Positions 51,180 to 61,264 of a stretch of 64,000 nucleotides of DNA are shown here, in pieces. The notes beneath the pieces are model-generated. The model ran no database searches, was not told where the DNA came from, and worked only from the letters and a program-made list of their open reading frames with translations. The DNA comes from Ifrita kowaldi. Taxonomy: Eukaryota; Chordata; Aves; Passeriformes; Cinclosomatidae. The translations under genes and the position numbers were made by a program. The DNA lies in contig VZRS01006701.1 of the NCBI GenBank assembly GCA_013398055.1, positions 248,001 to 312,000 of the forward strand. The letters run 5' to 3'. Within the stretch, counting starts at the first letter, position 1; each line of letters opens with the position of its first letter.

Positions 51180-51660
51180 ACAGATAAATCTATTGCCTAA
51201 AATTGCTGCAGGAATAGCATTTGTCTGATGTTTCAGTATGGCTACATTCTAAAATACATTCTCTGTGGGGTTAGAGCAAGTATTTTCCTTAAATGAAAAA
51301 AAATGGAGCCAGTCAGACTTCTCAGTTTGAATGCTGATGGCATTTTTCATTTTTATGCCCTTCTCCAAAGCAGAAAAGCAGGAGATTTTGCTGAAGCGAT
51401 AAGGGAATTTATACATTCAGAACAGATCTGCACTATTATGACTCCAACATGTAATGCTGAGGCAATAAAATTTATGACTGTCTTCCTCAGTGCTTTAATG
51501 AGGCATTGCAAGGCTCACTGTATATTTGCAAATGTCTTAACAGATAATGATTTTAAAAAGTACTGGAGTACAGCTGCCAGCACAAATGGTCATAACACCA
51601 ATTATCTTCGCAGGATTTAGTCATTATGTGGAATCAGAGGCAAAACTGAATCAGGGGCCA
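51180..51660. promoter_or_regulatory. Candidate conserved non-coding element; also carries a 105-codon open frame
   Basis: Clean, repeat-free AT-rich sequence with an ATTTGCAAAT palindrome (51524-51533), TTTAATGAGGCATTGCAAGG and CAGATAATGATTTTAAAAAG words typical of deep CNEs. A plus-strand open frame runs 51303-51620. Its start codon lies in an A-rich context with G at +4, and it stays open despite the AT richness. The predicted 105 residues show no domain I recognise and no splice sites frame it. CNE is the favoured reading; a small ORF in a non-coding RNA is the alternative. Confidence 0.33.
51303..51620 (+). CDS. Unrecognised 105-codon open frame, coding status doubtful
   Basis: A continuous frame from an ATG preceded by A at -3 and followed by G at +4, ending at a TAG. 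The product begins MEPVRLLSLNADG and ends with NYLRRI. It has mixed hydrophobic and charged residues, four cysteines, no signal peptide and no obvious transmembrane segment. No family is recognised, and no promoter, splice sites or poly(A) signal can be tied to it. It lies inside a stretch with enhancer-like texture and may be open because of constraint on DNA rather than protein. I give it low odds of being translated. Confidence 0.1.
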   Translation: MEPVRLLSLNADGIFHFYALLQSRKAGDFAEAIREFIHSEQICTIMTPTCNAEAIKFMTVFLSALMRHCKAHCIFANVLTDNDFKKYWSTAASTNGHNTNYLRRI

Positions 51661-51739
51661 GTTTTCTCCTCCAGTTTGTGAGGGAAGTCAAGGGAACACA
51701 TTTCTCCAGACCCATCTCCCGTTAGCTTTCCTCTCCATT

Positions 51740-51850
51740 GCTGGCATAATCCTAGCAATTAAACTGAGCCTCCTGATGAGACTTATTACTTTTAATCCGG
51801 CTCGTTACGGAGCATAAGTGGTTTTGCTAATCCATTTTTGGCACGCCTGC
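51740..51850. promoter_or_regulatory. Cluster of three bicoid-class TAATCC motifs
   Basis: TAATCC occurs at 51747-51752, 51793-51798 and 51828-51833, all on the plus strand and within 87 bases, with start-to-start spacings of 46 and 35. TAATCC is the classic core for OTX/CRX/PITX/GSC homeodomains. An AATTAAAC word at 51758-51765 and retained CpGs (TCCGGCTCG, TTACGG, GCACGCC) lie in between. An enhancer is inferred; no conservation evidence is available. Confidence 0.35.
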
Positions 51851-52301
51851 TTTTCCCAGCACAGCCCTCCTTGTGACGGGAGCAGGGGTGCTCAGGGAGC
51901 ACCTGGCACGGGCTCCATGGTGGATGAGTGGCTGACACCCCACTCGAGCGAGTGATCCTAAACCCACAATCAGCTCAGAGTCATGTGGGACCGGGGAGAG
52001 ATGGGGAAGGTGAGTGGATTGACAAAATCAATTGTGGAAATAGACTCCTTTCAGAAAACTCTCCACAGCTGTACATCTTTGGGCCTGAAAGAGCAAGAAG
52101 GTGGGATCGCCTTTGTTGCCTATCTCCGAGCTCCCCAAACTCTTCCATGTTTTTTGGGGTGAGTCTGTTTGTTTGGGGAGGAAATGGCAAACCATTAAAA
52201 CCTTCCATCTCTTCTATTTCACTGCCAAGCCACGGCCAAACCCATGGGCTTGTTTAGGGTCAGGCCACTGTGTGGGGGTTTGGGGCATTCCAGAAAGGTG
52301 C

Positions 52302-52432
52302 AATCATAGAGTCATGGAATGATTTGGGTTTGAAAGGACCTTAAAGATCACCTAGTTCCAACCCCCTGTCATGGACAGGGATGCCACTCATGAGATCAGC
52401 TTGCTCAGGGCCCCTGATGATCTGGCCAATGA
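52302..52432 (-). mobile_element. CR1 LINE 3' end fragment, minus orientation
   Basis: Plus-strand AATCATAGAGTCATGGAATG retains the terminal short-repeat signature. TTTGAAAGGACCTTAAAGAT, CACCTAGTTCCAACCCCCTG and TCATGGACAGGGATGCCACT follow, and the element ends around CAGGGCCCCTGATGATCTGG. The CTCATGAGATCAGCTTGCTC segment marks a different CR1 variant from the CTTCCACTATCCC type. Confidence 0.9.
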
Positions 52433-52434
52433 CT

Positions 52435-53395
52435 GGTGCTGATTTCATTTCCCCTAAATTCTGAATCAAACAATCAGAAGCAGCAACATCTGTTTCTCAG
52501 AAGAAGGACATTTGTGGCCCATCGACCTCTTCAACTTCCCCTGTCTGCTTTTAGAGCGACGGGAGAGCCCTTTATGTGTCATTTCTCCCGGGAAACTCAA
52601 CTGGCCGAGGGAGTGCTGGCTCCTGTGAACAGGCAGGGGGAGCAAGGTACCACATGAAGGCTTCCCCAAACACCACCTCAGCACTGTGCACCACCCTTCG
52701 AGGCCTCTAAGCGCAGCCTTTGGCAGAGGATTGGGTCAGCAGCTGAAGGCTGCTCCTGGTTTTCAAAGCACGGGATCCTGCTGGCTCCCGGGGAGCCCCA
52801 ATTCCAGCAGCACTGGGTTTGGGAGACACCGAGGGCTGCTCTGCTAAAAGCAGTGACTCAGCTCCCCACCAGAAAGGCCAAGGTTTACTCATAGGTCGTA
52901 ATGAAGTCATTAGTCCTGAATTTCCATCACACTGGATCGAATCCCACCAGCTCCCATGGCCTCAGCGTTCATCTGAGCAATTCCTCATCGAGTGGAGCCA
53001 TGGAGAGATGTCAGGACACGGATCTGATCTGCTCTGCACCCCTGCAGCAGCCACAGTTTACTGCCCGGGTCTGAAGGACAAACCTTGACCATGCTGTCTT
53101 GTCTGCTCCCACACTTGACTGGCCAGATAAGGCATAAATCTGTTTATTAATTTAGCTTCCAGGTCAGGCATGAAAGGAAAGGATGTGATGAGCTCACTGG
53201 CTTAATGTCCTTAGCTGCTTGGGTTAATTTAAGGTATGTGTTTTGGTAAGGTCCAGAGACCAATTTTTCCTGTCTAATAAAGCAGATAAATGGAAAGGAA
53301 ACATTTGCCTGAAAATATTTTGTGCAGATGCCTGTGGTTTTTCCCTCTGAAATAAATGAGATTTTTATTTTTGTCTCATTCACTTGGATGCACTT
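52435..53395. other. Unique non-coding stretch
   Basis: No supported gene or repeat between two minus-oriented CR1 fragments. Confidence 0.5.
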
Positions 53396-53398
53396 CAT

Positions 53399-53547
53399 AG
53401 GATCACAGAATAGTTGGGGTTGAAAGGGATCTTTAAAGGTTACCCAGTGGGCAGGGACACCTTCCACTATCCCAGGCTGCTCCAAGCCCCATCCAACCTG
53501 GCCTTGGACACTTCCAGGGATGGGGCAGCCACAGCTTCTCTTCCATC
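53399..53547 (-). mobile_element. CR1 LINE 3' end fragment with a small internal deletion, minus orientation
   Basis: Plus-strand AGGATCACAGAATAGTTGGG, AAAGGGATCTTTAAAGGTTA, then CCCAGTGGGCAGGGACACC. The usual CCCCTGCCAT between CCAGT and GGGCAGGG is missing, a deletion of roughly 15-20 bases. CCACTATCCCAGGCTGCTCC, CAACCTGGCCTTGGACACTT and GGGGCAGCCACAGCTTCTC follow in order. 5'-truncated near 53547. Confidence 0.9.
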
Positions 53548-53549
53548 TA

Positions 53550-56175
53550 GGGACAGAGCTCCATGTGAGGCTCTCTAAACAGTAACATTTTGGTGATTTA
53601 TTTCAGCTGGAAAATCCTAAAGAGAGAAAAAAATGATGCTGTGGGTTGCACTTCTCCCCATTCTCATACACTACAATTTTTCCTTAATCTTAGTATTCCA
53701 TAAACACATTCACCTCAGTATATGGTGCCACTGCAGGATGAAAACAGCCTTGAAATAGGTGCTGTATAAACCATGGAAGGCAGAGAAATTCCCATTCCAA
53801 CCATTAAACACAGGAGGAAATGGTGACAAAATAGCCTGGCAGCTGCCTGCCCACACCTGAGACCAAACAACACTTCTGGAAGTGAAGATCCCTCAGAAAT
53901 TCCCATTTTGGATCAGCATCCCACGAGCAGGTAGAATGTGAGCATTAATTTGTGGATTGCAACATCCACTGAGGTCAGAGTGAAGACTCAGCCCCTTTAT
54001 GCACTCATGTTGCTAAGAGCAAGTGTTGCTTTCATTTACCAACCCACAAATCCCATGTGTGGTATTATTTCCCTGTTTTTCAGTGCTAAGAAATATGTCT
54101 ATATAAAACCTCTCAGAAATATTGCTCCAAGGATTCTGTAATTCATTGTAACTCCCAGCCCTAATAACTACAAGGTGATTTTTCATAGATTTCTAAAATT
54201 GGCAGGCTAATATTTCTTGGATCAGTCCGAAAAGAAATACTGCTCTATCCTTTGCTTATCCTTTCCTCATCAACAAGTGTAATTACAAAAACATATTTCC
54301 CCAGCCCAGGATTGCAGGATTCCCTGTCAGAGCCATTTTCCCATCCTCCAGGAGCCAATCTGAATCCTGTGACTCCAGGGAAATGTCAACTGATTAATCT
54401 CCCATCCCTGATGGCCATAACTTCCATTTCTACCTATCAAATATCTGTCACAGCTGGAAGGGATGAAAAGCAGAGATATTCTTACAAACCTAAAACTGAA
54501 AGGCATTCATACTGAGGAGAAAAAAACAGGGATACAGAGGTTTCCATTCTCCCCAGAGAGAGAGGGACAGAGGATCCTCTGAATTCTGGGGAGGGAACAG
54601 AGCACAGGCTCCATAAACAAGGAACCTTCTGCTTTATGGAGGGCTCTGTCTGGTACCATTTACTGCTGTCATTTAATCAACTCACAGGTTTAACCTGCAC
54701 TGGGAAACAGCCACCTGCATGGAAGTCATGAGTGTGCTGTGCAAGAAAAATGGGATTCTTAAGCCAAAAAGAGGAAGCCCTTTCCACACAAAGGTTATGG
54801 ATGCTTTTAATTCCAAAGCCCCGTGTGCCAGGGCTGCAATAATTGATGTTGGAACTTGACAAGCCGGATCAGTGATTAATGGTGAGTTTGCTGGTTTTGA
54901 ACCAAGAGCTGCAGCAGAAGTTAAATCCATTTGTACCCTGTCATGGGAGGGGTGTGCTTTTAAAAGGACAGGCAGAAATTGGCAGGATGCTCTACAAGGA
55001 GTCTGGTGGAGAGCTGGATTTTCTGCATCCTTTAATAACAGCTTAATTTCATTTAAGGCATGCCACATATTCAGGTTACTACAAGCACAGGGTGGCTTAT
55101 CTGACAAGTGGTTGTGATGGATCTCCTGTATGTTAAACACTTTGCTTCAGGAAGTGTCAAAAACATGATTGATTTCCTTTTATCCCTGTGCCGTGGGGAG
55201 TTCTGTTGCAATTCCATGCACTTTGTCCAAATTAAAACAAAAATCCAGGCAGGCAGTACTGAGCAGAATGGAATGCAGGCAGTGCACGTCATTCCTTTTG
55301 GTGGGAAATAAGGGGTGGTACAATTCCCACCTTTAAAAAGGTCTTTACCCACAGCTGGAGCATCCCTCTGCCTGAATGGTGATCTATTATTTCCAACCCT
55401 GCTTTCCTAATAAAAGAAAGACTGTTGGACCTGAAACCAGGATCAGCCCTGTAATGCTGCTAATCCCAGGTATAAACCAATCAAGAGTTAATCCTCGAGT
55501 TCTCACTCAGGGAAATTCTCCTGTATCAGCAGTGGGCTCCTGACTTGTGCACACAGGTCAGGATTTGACTAATTTGTGATGACACATTAGAGATGCAGCA
55601 GTGATAAACGTGGCGAACGCATTACGAACAGCAGCACCGTGCTGGGGTGGTGCCAATGGCATGTTCTCCTCAGGGATGGCTTTTTGGGAGCACCCTCTGC
55701 CCTCCCTGTGGTGCAGGACACGGTCTGTGGAGCCACCATGGCATGGCAGCTGTGTTTTAAAGCAATGACACAAGACTGCCCTGTCCAGCAGGAGGAAACT
55801 GTCACCATCCACATTTTTACCAAGCGAACCCAAAGTCAAGGTAATCAGAGCACAGATTTTCCTTCCCTGCAGGAATGAATGCCTGTTGCTGAAATATTTT
55901 CAACACAGGGAAAGGTTAATGTATGCATTGCCATGCATGTAATTAACACTTCTTCTCTTGTAGCACATCACCTTTTAAAATTAGCATTGCTTTTGTCCAT
56001 TTGTCGCAGGAGCTGGCATTTCCCTTCATTTTGTTCGTATCTTTAATTTACAGCAGTGGTTTTCTGTCCTCCACACGCGTATCTGCAGTCCAGGCAGAAA
56101 TCTCATTTCTGAGCCGGAGCTGCTTTCTCAGTCGGTGCTCCAGGGGCACCCGGCAGTGCCCAGCACAGGGAGCGC
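53550..56175. other. Unique non-coding block
   Basis: No supported gene. The 152-codon minus frame at 54682-55140 and the 93-codon minus frame at 55558-55839 have no domain or splice framework. Confidence 0.5.
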
Positions 56176-56178
56176 TCC

Positions 56179-56433
56179 CAGGGCCGGGCAGGACGCTCTG
56201 CTCCTGTTCCCTCTGCGCTCCCAGGGCAGGGCAGGATGCTCTGCTCCTGTTCCCTCTGCGCTCCCAGGGCCGGGCAGGATGCTCTGCTCCTGTTCCCTCT
56301 GCACCCACAGCTCCCAGGGCAGGGCAGGACGCTCTGCTCCTGTTCCCTCTGCGCTCCCAGGGCAGGGCAGGACGCTCTGCTCCTGTTCCCTCTGCACCCA
56401 CAGCTCCCAGGGCCTCCCTGCAAGCTCCCTGCC
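56179..56433. repeat. GC-rich minisatellite with alternating 43- and 50-base units
   Basis: Five tandem units and a partial sixth begin at CAGGGC(C/A)GGGCAGGA. They start at 56179, 56222, 56265, 56315 and 56358, giving lengths 43, 43, 50, 43 and 50, with the partial copy at 56408. The 50-base form differs by a 7-base insertion (CACCCACAG in place of CG before CTCC). Each unit contains CTCTGCTCCTGTTCCCTCTG. Unit sizes are not multiples of three, so the frame shifts at every unit, yet all three minus frames stay open. The open frames are therefore by-products of stop-poor GC-rich sequence rather than a gene. Confidence 0.93.
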
Positions 56434-56434
56434 A

Positions 56435-57480
56435 GTCCACGCCTGCAGCTTGAGATGCTGCAGCTCCTCTCTGCCAGTTCAGCCCCTTGTCAAAGCCCTG
56501 CATCATCCCGAGATGCTTTAACCAACCCTGCCCCTCCGTCCCAGCTCCCATCTCAGCTCCTCTTCGACATTTTGACATTTTTGGTTCGTCTGCCGAGCTG
56601 CTCCTGCTGCTGACGCGTGTCAGTGCCCCCAAGGGATGTCAGCCGATCGCTGTGCTGCAGCTTCAGCTTCTTCTGTAATGATCAAGGCTTTATGAGACCC
56701 TGACTGGGAGCTGACTCAATTCAGGGTTTGATTGGAGCGTTCAGTCCATTTAATATTTGAATGCTCAGTGTTGGAAGCGAAGCCATCCCCAGGCAGGTGC
56801 TGACTGCAAGCGTGTCACTGTCCCGGGTCGTGCTTCATCTCAGTCCCCTTGAATCCACACACTCCATAAAAATTAAGGGTAAGACCATTTCCTGGTTCAT
56901 GTTTTTATCGCTTGACAGGTTTTTGAGCAGGATTTCAGGTGTCACCAGCCCGAATGGCAGCACGTTGTCTTTTCTCGAATCATTTCCTGATCAGATGTCA
57001 GAGACCTCCTTTTTCTGTTCCACACTTTGTCCTTGTGATGCCGGGGCTGCTGCGGGGGTCCGGGACAGGGAAAGCACAGCCTGTCACGGGTGTTTGCAGC
57101 CAGGAACGGAGAGGGAAAGCAAGGGGAATACTTAGAGGCTGTTTTACCCCATCCTGCTGTTGGTTTCCTCCTTCTTCTGGCCCTGCTCCTCCACAGAAAC
57201 ACTCCAGGCTGGGGAAACTTAACAGCCCTCCCATGGTTTGGTGGTGGAGGTACAAATGGGGCTGGAAATGCCCTCAGGAGAAGGAGGACACCATAAAAGC
57301 ATTCCTCTCCTCCTGCTACTCCCATCACTGCATTATCCTCCACAATAGCGGCGATGAGTGCCCTGCTATGGGAGTTCTGTCCCTGCAGACAGGATGCATC
57401 ACTCCCTTCCAAGCCCGCGAAGAGTTTCAAAGCCAAAATATTGTGAGAAAAAGAGAGGGGAAGGGTCCTTTTCTATTGTA
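56435..57480. other. GC-richer, CpG-containing non-coding stretch downstream of the minisatellite
   Basis: CpG words are more frequent here than elsewhere in the window (GACGCGTGTC, GCCGATCGC, CCGGGTCG). Overlapping open frames occur on both strands (56939-57481 plus and 56942-57436 minus, 164-180 codons), which argues that they follow composition. No CpG island, promoter or gene can be asserted. Confidence 0.4.
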
Positions 57481-57489
57481 GTTTTCTGA

Positions 57490-59070
57490 ATTATTTTTCA
57501 CCATCATAGAAAAAAAATACAAGGCAGGAGAAGGCTTTTAAAAGACCAAAAGAAATAAACATCAACTGAAGTTGCTTTGCTCCAGTTGTCAGACTTGGAA
57601 TTTTTAATACTTTTAACATATCCGAAATGCCTCTGGAAACCCAGAGGCCTTCTTGGGTTTTTTGTGTTTCATTTTAGCTTGATGAAAAATGAGCAAAAGC
57701 CCATGTTTTTGTTTTTCCAGCCTAACACAAAAGTTCTCTAAACAAGAAGGAATATCCAGGTCAACAAAGCAGGAACAGGCTGCACCATGGAAAAATAAAA
57801 CATCAGCTCAGTTTCCAGAGAGGTGAAGAATCAAAGGCCTTGTCCCTGCCAGGAATTCCCGTCTCCCAGAGAAACTCAACAAATTCGAAAAAGACCAGCA
57901 GAAAACTCTCTAAAATGAGGTTTTATTTTTGTTCCCCATGGGAAAAGGGGATTTTACATCCTCTGCCTCTTGCAAAAACCCTACATTTTCCTAACTGAAA
58001 GCTAGGTACGTTTTCAGTGTGTTTTCAGTGCTTTACAAATCGTTTTGCATTTTTGTCTCCCTTGTTCCCCTGCCACTGGAAGGGCTGAATTTTTGATTTA
58101 TATTTCATAAGGGTAGGTGATGATACTTTAAGTCATCTTGGAAAGCTGTTAGCACAAGGAGTCCTGCTGGAACATAATCCTCTGCAGAAACTGCCTCTTC
58201 ATGAGAGGTATTTGCAGGCTGGATCCCACCAGCAGGGCTGGGTCAAATCACAGCCAGTCATAAAATACGATCCTTAGGTCTGTTCTTTCCCTAAATTGAC
58301 TATCTTAAGGCAAAAATCCTTCAGCAGGTATTTTAGCCAGGGACTAATGATATTTTATCCCACTTGAGTATTCCTACTCCCACTCATAGAAGTCCAAGTT
58401 ATCTCAAAAAGCAGCCCTCTGGATTTAGTCGTACTTAGTCAGTAAAGCCCAGCCTATTTATTTTTGTTCTTCTCCTGAAAGTATTCAGTAAATTCAAACA
58501 CATCATGAGAACTGCACCAAACCAAAAATCTTTTTAAAAAGCCGTAATAATAAAGGGTATGTGGATGTCTTCCAAGGATTTCTTAGGAAAATTCTTTCAA
58601 ATTCATGTGCATTAAGAAAAGCACTTTTCATCCCAATCACCCTGACAAAAAAATGTTAGGAACTAGAGCTGGGAAAAATATTTTGGATTTGGTAAATGGT
58701 GGCAGCTTTTTCTTATTTTCTTTTTTTTTTTTCTTTTTTACCTGTCTAGTAGAGACCAACTTGTAAAAATCATTTTCATCAACTGCAGAACAACCCTGAC
58801 TGGATTACTGCAACAAAACCCAGGTAAAACAGCACCTTCCTTGGGAATTTGCAGTGAGAACGTCAGGCTAGTGCAGCAAACACATTTATTTATGCTCCAC
58901 ATATTGTTCTAAATTTCAGCAGTGGCCAAGGTGAGCATATTTATTCGAGGAGCTGATGCTGTCTCCCTTACTTGGCTGGCATCTAAGAAATTGCATATAA
59001 TTACTGGAAAATACAAGGTGGGAAGGAGCTCTTCTTCCTTGGCTTGAAAACCTAAATCATTACATTTCTT
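57490..59070. other. Unique AT-rich non-coding stretch
   Basis: No open frame of note. A 10-base tandem duplication (GTTTTCAGTG twice) lies at about 58011-58031 and a T-rich tract at 58722-58738. Nothing else recognised. Confidence 0.5.
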
Positions 59071-59072
59071 TA

Positions 59073-59203
59073 GAATCTCAGAATCACAGAATGGTTTGAG
59101 TTGGAAGGGACCTTAAAGATCATCTTGCTCCAATTCCCTGTTATGGGCAGGGACATCTTCCAGTATCCCAGGTTGCTCCAAGCCCCATCCAACCTGGCCT
59201 TGG
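59073..59203 (-). mobile_element. CR1 LINE 3' end fragment, minus orientation
   Basis: Plus-strand GAATCTCAGAATCACAGAAT preserves the terminal repeats. GAGTTGGAAGGGACCTTAAA, GATCATCTTGCTCCAATTCC, GGGCAGGGACATCTTCCAG, CCCAGGTTGCTCCAAGCCCC and TCCAACCTGGCCTTGG follow. 5'-truncated at about 59203. Divergence is moderate. Confidence 0.92.
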
Positions 59204-59204
59204 T

Positions 59205-59985
59205 ATTGATCACTGGGGGGAAATTCATGTAAACAAAAAATTCATGGCTCCAAAGATGTGTTTTCCCCCTTCTTTGCTCCACTTTGGCTGCCCACGTCCA
59301 GCTTTAAGTGCTGCTGCATCCCTCTGCAGCTGCCAGGACCTTTTACAGGCATTAGGCACAGAGAGCAGCTGGAGCTGTGAGAGGGGGCCTGGCAGGAAAA
59401 GAGCCTCCCAAATGCCTCCTCCATTGATTTCCCTCTTTTTTGCTGGATCCTATTTTAGCCTTTTTATGACACTGGCAGCTGTAATAAAATATGCAAAGTC
59501 ATGAAACGCTCAGGGCTGCCTTGAACTCATCCAGTTTGGCACAAAGGCCAGCAAAGGGCAGAACTTCCTCGCTGATGGACATGCAGAAAATGCTCCTTTC
59601 CAAAGTAGGACAGCCACAAAACGCTGCAGAAAATCCCAGCAGGCGTCACCGAGGACCAGAGGACAGGACAACCCCTCTTGTGGACTAAGAACAGTTGAGA
59701 GCAGCAGGATTGTAAAGGACAGGAAGATGCAGGAGGTGGGGAAGCTCCAGCCTCTTCTACATGGTCTGCAAAAATAAATTCATAAATAAAAAATTGTCTC
59801 CGGGTGACCTCATTGGCCGTGCTTTCATCTGTAGACACTGCAAATTGGGAACAACAAGACACTTCAGCAAATTGGAAAAGTCACTGAAATAGAAAGAAGA
59901 GGGAAACTGTTTCAAGCAGAACATTGTTATTTTTGTCAAGTGTTTACCAAAATACAAGTGGAAAAATTATTTTGAAAATTCATCT
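59205..59985. other. Unique non-coding stretch
   Basis: No supported gene; a 111-codon minus frame (59527-59862) has no domain. Confidence 0.5.
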
Positions 59986-59989
59986 GACT

Positions 59990-60200
59990 CTGACATCACT
60001 CAGTGCTCAGAGAGGGCAAGGGGGATGTGAAGTAGTTTTTGGGTAGATGTGATTTACTCTATATTAGAGATGGATGTAGACTGACTGACTTCATCAGGGT
60101 GATTAATTATATGCTAGCCCGAGTCAGATTGGGTAATTGCATTTCTAATTGATCAGCAGTCTTACCAGAAGGTGGATGCAAGCCAGATATTTTAAAATAT
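59990..60200. promoter_or_regulatory. Candidate conserved non-coding element with clustered homeodomain cores
   Basis: Repeat-free sequence with TGACATCAC near 59993, TAATTA at 60104-60109, TAATTG at 60134-60139 and a second TAATTG at 60146-60151 followed directly by ATCAGCAG. Three homeodomain cores fall within 48 bases, beside TATGCTAGCCCGAGTCAG. An enhancer role is inferred from density only; in AT-rich DNA such cores also arise by chance. Confidence 0.3.
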
Positions 60201-61080
60201 CCCCCCTATTCCACTTGCTTCCAAATAGATGTTTTAGCTTTGAATTTGAGGTCAGAGCAGCTCCTAACAAAGCAACAAGCGCCAGTTTCTCAGTGTGGTG
60301 ATGCCTTCTGGGCTGCCTGAGGTACAGATGCATTAACAGGATGGAAGTTCTGCCTTAGCAAAGAGGGGCACCACTCTGAGGTAATTACACACACGTATCT
60401 TGAATGTCAGTGCCTTGCCATAACAGATCTACATGCGAGAGTGGGGGTTTTATAAATAAAGTGGCACTTGGCACATCTCTCACTGCAGCAGGGAACAGGG
60501 CTGTCATGCAAACATATCCTCACGTACCTTGGAGGATCTGCAGAGCCACGGGAGCAGCCCGGCTGACACTGTCACGTCCCACTTCTGGAGATGTGTTAAC
60601 CAACACTGAATTTGTTCTGATCCTATTCTGGCTTTGCTGTACCTAGAAGAGAAGAGCTCTGGGTCACAAGCTTCTACCTTATAGTTGTAACATATGGGCT
60701 CAAGAAGTGCCAGGCATCCTCTGTGGGAAATTCAAGGAACGAGCTGTAGTGACACTGCTTGCTAAATGCTGCAAGGAGATCACTGAAATTCATTGCTATT
60801 TTCATACCTCTGTGACAGGGGAAACTGATTCGAGGCACTTTGAAAATGTAGCTGATGTGCTCTGAAGGCTGAGACAATATAGGCTGAGAGCAAAGGCCAA
60901 GAGCAAATTCTTTCCGAGGAAGCTGAGCATGTGTTAGATATGCAGGGACCTTCTAAATCAGTGGGCAATGCAACTGCTGCAGCAAACGCCCCTTGCACAG
61001 ACTCTTTCCTTTCCAGGATTCAGAAGGTTTTGAAGCTGGCTTTTGCCAACCTCACCTTTCTCCTCCCCTCTGCATTTCAG

Positions 61081-61224
61081 GTTCTCCACCCAGCAAGAAA
61101 AACGAAAGAATTAAATATTTTGAAAAAGAAAAGGAAGAACGGCTGGCAGGAACTAAGGAGATTATCAACACGGATAGAGAGCAATCCCCTTTAAAATGTC
61201 TGTCTTTGATATGCATCCCTCGAG
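61081..61224 (+). CDS. Possible 144-base internal exon of an unidentified gene
   Basis: Upstream is a textbook acceptor: CTCAC branch-point candidate at 61051-61055, pyrimidine tract CTTTCTCCTCCCCTCTGCA and TTTCAG ending at 61080. The frame entered with a split codon reads SPPSKKNERIKYFEKEKEER, then 27 further residues to IPR, before a GAG/GTACAT donor at 61225. This makes a phase 1-1 exon of 48 codon equivalents. The product is strongly charged and probably helical. CpGs are retained (AACGAA, AACGGC, CACGGA, CTCGAG). Against it: the donor is weak, a second frame is also open over most of it, no neighbouring exon is seen and no protein family is recognised. If the donor is unused, the frame ends at a TAG at 61263. 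Confidence 0.22.
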
Positions 61225-61264
61225 GTACATTTAGGGCAGCCCCTCTCGAAATTGGTGGCAATTA

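Noticed and set aside
56048..56632. 194-codon minus-strand frame encoding a repetitive arginine, glutamate and proline-rich protein
   Set aside because: Generated by the minisatellite. All three minus frames are open and the unit lengths shift the frame, so there is no sign of selection on any one frame.
56939..57481. 180-codon plus and 164-codon minus overlapping frames in GC-richer DNA, considered as an exon or CpG-island gene
   Set aside because: Both strands open over the same bases, no consistent splice sites and no domain; composition explains it.
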